A model generated the notes under the pieces. That model ran no database searches, was not told where the DNA came from, and saw nothing but the letters and a program-made list of their open reading frames with translations. DNA of 64,000 bases from Beroe forskalii. Taxonomy: Eukaryota; Ctenophora; Nuda; Beroida; Beroidae. The stretch is from NCBI GenBank assembly GCA_011033025.1, contig WFMF01000410.1, forward strand, positions 62,001 through 126,000. The letters are read 5' to 3'. Below are positions 12,301 through 24,300 of this stretch, one piece after another (position 1 is the stretch's first letter; each line of letters begins with the position of its first letter). The translations under genes were made by a program, and so were the position numbers.

Positions 12301-15300
12301 GATATGACCCCATCAGCCAACAAGCGGTATGGGATAGTGCCAGCTACGATCCGGTGGATCACATGATGACACCCTGTATCGTGAGTACCTCAGTGTCTCA
12401 GCAATGATCCAGTGGATCACATAATTTTGGTCCCTCAATCCGGGTTCTGTCATCAGGGTTAACCGAGAGATTCACCGTATAAGTGAAGAGCTTTATAAGT
12501 AGTGTATAGAAACGAAAGAGGCTCCCGACCTAGAGTCCACCCTGTGGGAATCTCCCGACCCAGAGTCCACCCTGGTTTGCCGCTGCCGACCCAGAGTCCC
12601 CCGACCTAGAGTCCCCCGACCTAGAGTCCGTTCCCCTAAATTCGAGAAAGTAGACCAAAAATTGTGATCGTTTATAAAGAATGTTTAACCTCAGAGCTCA
12701 CGTTTCCTCACAAAATGGAGTGGACTGATTATCCCAGGAGATTCTCTGCAAAATAAAACGAGAGGAATTTTGACCCAGTTATATGCTTTTACAACTTAAA
12801 CACCTTGGAATAGATTATATTTTGGTGCTAACCTGCGATAATAGGCATATTTCAACCCTGAATAATGAGGATTGAGGACCAATCGGACCATGCTCTGCTT
12901 AAATAATTGGGGCGTTACTTCTTCATAATCTATGCGTGTCCCTTTCGTCAAATCTTCCATCAAATCACTTTAAAACGTGACCTAGAAGTCACTTAAATCG
13001 CCCATTATGGTTTTCAGTCGCATACCACTGGATTCTGAAATGACGCCTCTTTTGTGTATTTTGAGTTGATCACATCAAACCTAGCTACCTTGAATAAACC
13101 CTTTACAACTTCCAGGTCAATCCCTGATGGAGGTTGAGATGTTGGTTGCCAAACACAAAGTCTTCCTGAGTGACCTTGACAAGCACGAGCCCGCCTATCA
13201 AGCTACCCTGGACTTCGGGAAGGAACTAATCACTGCGGAACACTATGGATCCAGCATCATTGAATCTAGGTAATCTCAACTCCCTACCCTCCCGTAATCG
13301 TCAATTATTCATTACGGATCCAGTATTGATGATACGAGGTAATCATTGTCCTTGGTTTATGATGAGATTGATGAATAGAGGGCGTTGATAGATGGGTTTC
13401 TGGAGAAGCTGAGGAGGGTTTTTGTTTATGGCTTTATGGCTAAGTACGCAATTTACCGTGAGGGTCTTGATGAAAATTAGACGGAAATGGGAAGCTTGAT
13501 GGCTTTTGTTATTTTTAAAAAGAAAAAAACATATGCATGAACTGATCGAATGAACAAACATGATATTTTTCAATTGAATCCAGGATAGAGCAGCTGGTAG
13601 CTCAGTGGGATGACATGGTTGGTAGAGCTTCAGTCCGTGAGAAGGATCTCTCAGAAAACAACCTCTCCCAAAAGGTTCGTGTCCAATTTCTATAGACCTC
13701 TACTTCATTTGTCATTTCTTTTGCCCAATTTTTATGGGTCTCGTTATTGACCTTTCACCATTTTTTTCCTTCATAATTTCTCATTTCATTGCTGTGCTTC
13801 AAGAGCATTCTGTGAATTGTTGCTCCCTCAGTTCTATTTCGAGTGTACAGAAGCTGAGTCCTATTTGAAGGAGATAGCTCACCTGATAACTACTGACATG
13901 CCGACTGATGAGGCGGCAGCCGAGGTCATGTTAGCCAAACACAAAACTGTGCAGGTAAGGCATCTTTGAAATAAGAGAGCCCTCCGGGTGATGGGTCATT
14001 AAATCCTCCGGCGGCGCCCCCTTTTCCCCCCTTTTTCATCCTTTTTGCCCAGAGCAGTCTATAACCGAGTTCGTAAATGCTTCGGATTGTGATGTGACAA
14101 TATTCAAATTAGATATTTATTGAAATTAACAATAAGTTGACTGTCTGGCGTAGAAAATGACCGATATAGACAGTTCAAGCCGAATCATTTTGAGATGTAT
14201 CCCCACTTTTTCGTTGGAAACTTTAAGGTTAATGCTTCCTTCAGACCAGTATCGAGGATTATAACGAACGAATAAAAAGTCTGAAAGATATGCTGGACAC
14301 CCTCAGTGAACATCCATTAGTGTGAGTTACACTTTAAATCTGTTTTTGAAGGAGACACGTTTTGTTAGTCTTTATGGACCTTCAAGTTTAATGTACGCTT
14401 TTTTCATACTTAGATACTTCTAAAGACTTCGTAACTTTTTGAGTCGGTTTCACACCCATTTCAGTGTTATAAATTTGACACGACCTCACAGTCCCACTCA
14501 CCATTTTGTTCGTCTTTTGTTGTTTTCATCCATTTTGTGCGATGTTATCATATCTGACTTACCTTAGGAAGTGTATTTATATGAGATAAAATTTCGGTGT
14601 TTCAAATTTTGGTAAGTTAAAAATATGGGATTTTCTCAATCATCACTCTTGTTAACATATGTTAATGACGTCATTTTGAACTGTCATGGTGGGTAAAAAT
14701 ATGGGGATTTTTCCGAAAAATCCCCAAATTGCAACCTACATAAATACACCTCCTAAGGTATCCATTTCCTCACGAATCACACCCTTTCCACAGTGCTCGG
14801 CAAGACCTCACAGTTCCTCCCACCCTCACACCAGCAGACCATCTCAATGTTATCACCCTGGATACTGTCACTAAATACAGATATTCTACACGATGTGCCA
14901 TCCTGGATAGGTCACACTTTTACTCTTCTTGATTCCACATTTGAAACAAATTTCACTACAAATCATTCCAATTTCCAAATTTTCAACCAATTCATTCCAT
15001 GTTTTTATCAAAAACCCAATTAAATCATTCTTGGTCTTCATCATTTCTCATTGTCTCAAATTTACATTATTTCTAGAACGCGATTTAACAACCGATTCAA
15101 CTTTATCACGGACGCTTATCAGAATCTTGACGCAAGCGCTAAGAAAAGGAGAAAGGTCAGTTTAATAAAATAACTTTTATAAAGCTGTGTCGCAATCAAT
15201 TTCTATTCCCTTTCCTGGGTTCTTATCTTGTTATTTTCAGAGATTTTTCTTGTCCTTAATTTACTTGAGCTACTTTCTCAAAAAATTTTCCCTGCGTTCA

Positions 15301-18300
15301 AAGAATACATTTCCCTCAAAAAATATTTCCTTGTGTTCAGGTTCTGGAGGACTCGTACAACCTGTTCCACTTTAACCGTGAGGTGACAGAACTGAGCTCC
15401 TACATAACCAATAAGGAAGTAGTAGCAAGGAGTAATGATCTGGGTAGAGATTACGAGCACGTACAGGTTAGATTGGAGACTGTCTGCAGATTTCTGAGAA
15501 TTCTCGTTAGTTTTCAGAGGAAAATCATTTGCTTTTTTTTAATATATTTTCGTGGAATTTTTATACTCTGCAGTACGGTTAGATCCTGCAAGTTTCCCGG
15601 GGTTTATACCATATCCCAGGTGTTACGATAGCGAATAGAACTCCTGCTTACGCGGCTTTTCCATGCGCGGCTCACTGGTTGGGGAAATTTGCAATGGGGA
15701 AATTCGCAACTGATTTGAGTCAAATTCCCCATAAATTTTTCCCCATTTTTCCCCTTTTTCCCCATAGCCAACGCCCCACTGGTTGTTAAGGAGAGGTAGC
15801 GAGCCGCGCATGGAAAAGCCACGCACGCAAGAGTTTTATGGGTTAACATACCATACCTATCCCAGGTGTTGGAAAGCAAGTTCCAAGAGTTCTACATGGA
15901 GTTGACGACTATCGGACAAGGAAGAGTGGACGAGTTGTTCTCGAGTGGGGAGCAACTTCTGGAGAACGACCACACTATGTCCTCAGAAATCAAGGTGATT
16001 ACATGCGTTTACATTTCTTCAGGAAATCAAGGTGATCATTTTCCTGTGTTCGAAAAACCAATGGCTCAAAAATTATATAATTTTCAATTTTATCATTCCA
16101 TGTTCCAAAATTTTTGGGTTTATGACTTCGAATTTTGTGTTCTTCTGACAAGGTATGACTTTTTACGGCTATTGTTTTATATCAGTCGTCTATCGGTAAC
16201 GTTGAGAACAAATGGCGGGACCTGCTCAGTCTAGCTGACGCTAGGAAATCCATCCTGGCAGGTTCGGTGGAGCTACACAAATACCACAGGTTAGATTGTT
16301 TCAGTTACACAGGTTACACAGGTTAGAGTATTCCAGTAACTGGGACTATATTCGGCAAAATCTGTGAAAATTGGGGCGAAATCCGCTTTTGATTTGACTA
16401 AAACTTCTTCTTTTCCAAATTGTAATTCTACCAAATTTTCGGGAAAATCTTGGGCACATATCTATGGGTGGTCATTGGTGGGGCTATCCGACTAGATCGA
16501 TCTTTAAAGCTTTAACCATGTCCTTTCAGGGATGTCACGGTGTTAACGTCTCGGATACAGGCTGCAGATGCCTCAATACCCTCAGATTTAGGACAGGATG
16601 TGGTGACGGTACAGGCCCTCCAACGAAAACACATGGTGAGTAGTTCCGGTACAGTGATTTTGGCCTAAATTTATCTGAAGCTTTGCTCGTTATAATTCGT
16701 TTGGTTTTGAACTTAGAATTTAACACAATGAAAGAATGGATGTTCTAGAATCGACTCTGGACTCCACGATAAATGGATTATGGGTGGAAAATCTCGAAAA
16801 CTAGATAAAACTAGACAAAACTAGTTCAAAAAGAAAAGAGAAACAAAAAACAGGCGGAAATGCTGCTCTGTAAAAATTGATTTCAATTCACATTTCTCCA
16901 GAGTATGACGCACGACACGCAAGCCATCCATCCCCAAGTGGAGTTGTTAAGTGAGGAGAGTACCAGACTTCAGGATCTCTACCCTGGGGCAAGGGCAGAG
17001 GGCGTCAGCGAGCAACAGGTAAGTGGTGATTGCAGGGACGTTTCGACCTCCTATTTGCGCGGATTTTTCATGCGCGGCTCACTGCCGCGCACGTTGAAGT
17101 AGGACACGCCACCGTAATAGTACAAACCTTGGATTTGTTAATTTACTTATTTACGATTTACCATTGGAACTATCTCTGCCCAAGAGAGTTTCACACTCTT
17201 TCCGTTCCAGACATCCCTTGAATCGCACTGGACCCGGTTACAAGACCACCTCAAACTCCGGAAGGAAGCTCTTCTCTCAGCGGCAGCCTTATTCAACTTC
17301 CTGCGTACAGCGAATCAGCTGATCCAGTGGGCTACAAACATGCGGAAACAGTTCGTGTCAGCGCCTATCGGAACGTAAGTTTCTAGAATTAGACAGAGCA
17401 GCTCAATTTTGATTGATTCTCCATTGTGGTAACTCAAATTGTGATATTTTCAATTGTACTTCAATTGTGATCCTTTTTTTAAACGTTTTCGTTTTGGGAA
17501 CTTTTCATAATTTCCCTTCATTTATCGATTTTCAGTTTCATAATTGTTTCCCCAGGAGCGTGTCAGCAGTCGACCTCCAAGTAGTTCAACATCACGACCT
17601 CAAATCAGAAATGGATGACAGGGTCCCCAATAAAGAGGAGTGTGAAACCCTCGGTTAGTGGCGATAATCCATAATAAATGTAAAATGGCGATGATCTAAA
17701 AATGATAATTAATGCTATTCCATTGATCATATTGACCTTTTTGAGCCGAGTCAAGCACGTTTCAGTGTGCGTCAGCGGGTCAGTGATACCTGACTAATCC
17801 GCGCGCGAGTTTACAGTTACTTTCTGTTCTCGCGCTGATTGGTCGATAGGGAAGATTTGAAATATTCAAATGAAAAATTCCTTCAGGAACGGAGTTGATA
17901 GAAAAAGACGAGTTCACAGATGTGGTAAACGAGAAATTAAAGCAAGTATCAGACATTTGGACACTCCTCTTCTCTGATTGGGAGGAGACGTTAGACGAAC
18001 TGGACACGAGTTAGTATTGGGGAATATCAGTTCTAGCAACCAAATCAAACATAATTGAGTGCCTATTGTTCTCAGTTATCGTCAAACCATTGCCCAATTA
18101 TCAAACCAAAAACCATCGCCCAATTGCAGATAACTTTCTTGTAGCCTTTTTATACTTTTTTCTCTTTTTCTGCATTTTGCCTTCCGATAAAACTCTGGAG
18201 TTCCGACTTCCGATAGCACCATTCCTAAGCATCTCTTATACAGCATTTTGTTTGTTATTGGTAACAAGTGTCAAATTCTTGTGTCATTTTCAGTTCTGCA

Positions 18301-21300
18301 ATGATGCAATCAACGTTTACATGTATGTGTTTCTGTCTGTATCTTTGTATAGTTTGTATGTATATCTAATATCCGTCTCTATATACCTTCACGTTTATCT
18401 GTCTGTATCTTTGTCTGTGTGTGTCATTTAACCCTTCTCTGCAGTGTATCTTTAACCTTATGTCTGTTTATCTGTTTCAGTGATTGGATGAACAGTCAGT
18501 CACCTTTCTCTGCAGGGCCACCAGAAGCTGCAACCTCTGCATCATGACGCCAAGTCTGCCAGTGATTGGATGAACAGTCAGTCAGGGAGCCTGGCTGGAG
18601 GTCCACCAGAAGCTGCAACTCTCGATCATATCGAGGCTCTACTCAGGTATTAATCATAAACAGCTGGGTATTATTTCGAACGATATGAGGGGTTGAGAGT
18701 GACGTCATTATCAGAGTGGCGATTCAAACAACCCATTTACCGTTTCAAGGCTTGGCGCTGGAGAAGGGCTTAACAAAAAGAGCTTAGACTTGCTAAAGCC
18801 AATATGATTCTATGATTTTAAATCTAAATAAATCGCTAAAAATAAAATTTGTTGTACTAATTTTCGGCGAAAATATGCTAAACTATTTCAGCATATTTGT
18901 GCTACACCTGTAAGTATGCTAAAGTAGCTACTCATTTCCTCAGCTGATTTTATATTTCCCAAGTTTTTGTTTTGGTCCATGGCTATCTGCTAGTACTGCT
19001 TGAGACGAGCATTTCTTTATGTGTGCCAGACATTTTAACATTAAATGAGTATGACTCGCCAAGCCTTTGCCAGACTCAATAATGATATTTTTTATTCATT
19101 TTGGGCTGCAAATTTGGAATTTTCCCCCATTTTTCATATTTTCATGATTTAGCATCAAATTGTTGAAATATTTTCAGAAAGTTTGAGAACTTTGAGCGGA
19201 CTATCACAGCACAATCAGACCGGTTCGATGCGTTCAAAAACAAAACCAGGGTAATTTTAGAGTCGTACTTAAAGTCGTAGTATATGATATCACATGCCAT
19301 ATTTTTAGGCGCCTGTGCTCCAAAAATCTCTAGGTTGCTTCATTTTTTGAGTCAATATTTTAATCATTTTATCAATTCCAGTTAATTTCGTAAGTTAATT
19401 ATAGCCAGGTGCATAAATTATGCAGAATTTACAATCTGCATTTTACATAATTTTTTAAAATTAATTCCGTGAACCAGTACTTTTCTCCGTAAATTGGGAG
19501 ACGAAAAAGAAAAAGCTTCGCTTTTCAGAAAGTCTATCTTTTTTTGACGCAAAAACAGGCGACGTGTCCTGATTCCTGGTAAATATTCTGAAATAGAATT
19601 ATCCTAAATTTAATTCTTACGCAGTTGGAAGATCGCGGTGGTGAAGGAAGGAGGAAAACCGTTCAACAAGCGTTGGAAGAGGAAGAACAAGAGAGGAGTA
19701 AATCAGACAACAATCTGGCGATAGAGATAGCGAGGCAACTACAAGGTATAAAGGCAACAATATAAACACATTAAATAGTCAAGAAAACTGCAAGGCATGG
19801 CAACAATTTATCCATAAAACTATTTGATCTCCGCTCATATGATCCATTTAAATTTCCAAAACACAATACAGAGTTGTGGCACTCTGATGTGTCATACTGT
19901 CATGTCTATTGTTATGACAATAGACATCTTAAAGATATCTTATAGATATCTTATCGCCTCATATCTCTCTTATCTCTGATATCATCGCAGGTAAAGCATC
20001 GCAATGGAAAACACGAAAAGACTCCTCCCACGAGCCTGCAAAACCCGCGAAATCGTGGCTGCTGGCAGTGGAGAAGGAAACACTCCATGTAAGCATTTTC
20101 TGAAAATTGCTTCCCCCAGTCATTAACAGTGGCAGTTCGAACTACAGTTTCGTGTGCGCGGCGGAAAGGCATTTGATTCATTTTATGTCTTACAGTTTAC
20201 GTCGCGCAAACTTACGCCGCGCGCACAAAACTGCAGTTCGAACTGTCACCGTAAACTTTCGCCTTCTCCTATTTAGTTTTTAAGTGCACCATATTATCGA
20301 AGTAAAACGTGAAACGCTAGGTGAGGACATCTGCGGGGTTTGTAACCCTCCAAACAACCTTAGATATGTTGACTCTGTTACATATTCAAAACAATGTTGA
20401 AGGAGCGATATTTGGTCATTTGGAATTTGATGTTGTTATTATCATTCATTACTTTTGTACTTATTTATTTATTCGGTGATGAGGAGGGACCGGGAGGTGG
20501 AAATAGGTGCCTTCTAGATCCCTCGCTTATTCGTTATTTAAAGAAGCCATATAATAGATGCTTAAATTTGATTGTTATAAGTTTATAAACTATTAAGTTT
20601 GAAGTTTATTGATTAATTCATTATTCAAGGAGGAGGGGGTAACGAAAGAGGGGTGGAACTATATTTAGCATTCAACATTTTGATTATTATTAGAATGCTT
20701 AATTCATTCGTTATTCAGGAAGGAGAGCAGGAGGGAGATGAGGTTATGAATGTTTTGAAATAAGGTCTCAGGTATTGCTTTCAAGCAGGACCCAGTATTC
20801 ATTATATTCGCAGGAAGGGGAGCAGGAGGACCGGAGGTGGAGCAGCAGAATGGGGTATAACACTCCATTTAATTTATTCGTTATATTCAGGAAGGGGAGC
20901 AGGAGGGAGGGGAGGTGGAGCAGCAGAATGGGGTGGAACACTCCATTTAATTTATTCATTATATTCAGGAAGGGGAGCAGGAGGGAGGGGAGGTGGAGCA
21001 GCAGAATGGGGTGGAACACTCCATTTAATTTATTCACTATTCAGGAAGGAGAGCAGGAGGGAGGGGAAGGTGGAGCAGCAGAATGGGGTGGAACACTCCA
21101 TTTAATTTATTCATTATATTCAGGAAGGAGAGCAGGAGGGAGGGGAGGTGGAGCAGCAGAATGGGGTGGAACACTCCACTTAATTTATTCATTATTCAGG
21201 AAGGTGAGGAGGAGGGAGGGGAGGTGGAGCAGCAGAATGGGGTGGAACATTCCACAACACCGGAGGTGGATCACAACCCTGACGAGGTACGGGTTTCAGT

Positions 21301-24300
21301 AAATCAAAATGGAGGCGTTTTTAATTGTAAATAACCGTCCATTCTAAAAAGCCTTGACCTTCGCCTTAGATTTTTCAAAATGGAGGCGTTTTTAATTTTA
21401 AATGTAACCGTCCATTCTGAAAAAATAGACTTTTTTCTCGTGCGCGCATATACAAACCCCATTTTAACGGGCCAAAACCCACTCCCCGCAGCCTGGCGTA
21501 GATTTACCGATGGTTGAAGTATCTTTCCTCAATGAAACTCCCACATGGGCACCCAGTGTGCCCCCAGAATTACCCCTTAACGAGGTTCAATATAGGTGGC
21601 ATGATATGAACCCTAAACGAAGTTCAATATATAGCTGGCATGATATGAACCCTTAATGAGGTTCAATATAGCTGGCATGATATGAACCCTTTTCGAGATT
21701 CAATATAGCTGGCATGAAATGAAGTTCCCTTATAATTAATGAGGTTCAATATAGCTGACATGATATGAACCCTTAATGAGGTTCAACTCACGTGCATGAT
21801 GGACCCTGGATGAGGTTCAAGTGGTGCAATCGCATGATGAACCGCATGAAAAGGCCTCACAGATTTTCAGATTTATATAGTATCGGGCATTTTCTGTGCC
21901 ATTTTGTAGTTAACACTAAAAAGGTCTGATGGATTTTGCACGAAGTTTTTTCTGCATGAACCACGCCCAACGAATGAATTTCTATGAAATTTGATTATTA
22001 TTCATTGAGCACAAGTCCTGCGCTTCTTTATCGCATAAACTTATCACCACACGTATGCGGTGTTGTACTGAATATATTGTGTTATTTTGATACATCACGA
22101 ATCCTGATCTCTTTCCATTTATAGTGCCCCCTGAAAGAGTAGAATTTAGCGCCCGTGATCCCACATAGGATAAGGATCACTCTTTGACACATCCCGCATC
22201 AGAATAATGCCACAACACCACACTGAGAAAACCACTCTGGTCTCTCCATTTATTCCATTCACTATTTTCGGCGACCCACAGGTCCCTTTGAATGAAATTT
22301 ACCAAAAAATATTTTTTCTATACACCAATGTGCACCTATCTTCACTATCATTTATCTCATAATATATGAGATAAATTTCGCATTATATAGTGCGAAATAT
22401 GTAATGAATTTTTCAAGAAAGGTTAAGGCCCTTTCCCTACAATAGTATGAACTTTAAATTAAGTTTAACGCTTGAAATAATTCTCAGAGTACGAAAGAAG
22501 AAGCTGCAGCGGTTGTTACAGCGGATGGAACTCTTCTGCGGAAGATAATATCACGGAAGATTGGGGACACCAAATCACTCGGTAAGGGAATTTTGAGGAA
22601 GATTGCTGTGAAAATATTTGACATATTCCAGCTCTGTGGAATTACTAGAAATATAATTTTGATGACTATTGCAGTCTATATAATCCTGTGCAGTGCACGG
22701 CAGTGAAGCTCACTCATTCCACCGTGAAATTGCACGGAATTTCATCGTGAGATTTCATAACATACTTCCCTCATCATGTCACCTACAACCATTGATTTGT
22801 ATTCCGTATTGATTCCACGGAAGGATTTCGTAATTATACTGTGGAATTCCAAAACTACTCTTATTTCTTTCAACTATTGTGCCAACAATTTTGGGCTTTT
22901 CATTTAACGTCATCATCTCTCCACTGTGAACCATGACAATGACGTCACTTTATATTCCCCAGATAAGACGTGGGTGCGGAGTCACATCTGCATTAAGAAG
23001 GGCAGTCTGGTTCTCTACAAAGATGAACAGGGTCTGAAGGAGGACTCCCCACAGGTAGACGGAATGATGAATCGATTTATTGAGAAATTGAGCTAAATAG
23101 TCCAACAACAAGAAATATTTCCTTGTGTTTGAAGGAGCTAAAAGGAAAGAAATCAAGGATCGACCGAGGCCTCGGCTCGGCCTCGGTTTTCACCGAGGAT
23201 TGGGGTTTTACCGAGGCCTCGGCCTCGGCCTCGGTCAGAATTGCCAATCCTCGGAATGCCTCGGCCTCGGTCATTTTAAATTCCAATTCTCCTCGGCCTC
23301 TTTTTTATTTAGGATTTACCGAGGATTTTAACGGAAAATATCCATATTTAATAACAGGAAAAACCTGAATTTTTATTTGAAAAGGGCCCAAAAATAACTT
23401 GTATGATTTATTTGAAAGGTCTTGAAACATTTGATGAACTGTGGCCATCATATTTATTTGACTAGTCTCGTCAAAATAGGAAAAATGGGTAGGTAGAAAT
23501 TTAGGAGCTTCAATTTAATTCACTAGCACTGCACGTCTCAAGTTGCTGCCGTGATTTTTTTCGACCAGTCTCGTCGATAATAATAAGAATTGAAGTGAAA
23601 CCCTATTGAGGCACCAATTTAATCTGATCTGAACGTCTGGCTTCTGGGGCTGCCTGCCTCCCCAGACCCTGCCTAGCACTGTATTAAGTTGCTGCCGTGA
23701 TTTTTCTCCGACCAGTCTCGTCGAAAATAGGCAAGAATTGAAGTGAAATCCTATTGAGGAACCAATTTGATCTAATCTAAACGTCTGACAGCTGGCCTTT
23801 TGGGACTGCCGCCCACAGACCCCTGCCTAGCACTGTACTTAAGTTGCTACATAGTTTTTCTCAACCAGACTGTTTTAAACTTTACAAAACTACTTTATGC
23901 AATCAAAATTGAGACCTGAAGATGTCGTAGAACGACGAAATTTGTTATTAAGAACCACATCGTTTCCATTTGTAAGTGTACCACTGAATCAGAGAATAAA
24001 TAAAGTACTCATTAATTACAATTATGGGACTCTTATTCAACGTCCCGATCCGTAAATTTTTTCGAAAAAGGCAAGATTCAAAGTGAGATCCCTATTGAAG
24101 CACCAATTTTTAATCTCATCCGAACGTCTGGCTTCTGCCGCCCCCAGACCCCTGCATAGTACTTAAGTCAGTAAGTCACTGCGGTGATTTTTCTCCGATC
24201 AGTCTCGTCAAAAATAGAAAAATAGGCAAGAATTGAAGTGAAATCCTATTGAGGCACAAATTTAATCAATTGCAAATCTTATATTAACGTCTGGCATCTG

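Noticed and set aside
20775..21302. 175-residue frame with EGEQEGGEV-type repeats as an independent gene
   Set aside because: It reads through repeated splice acceptors and intron pieces of the spectrin linker array. The correct coding part is only the last copy in its own frame.
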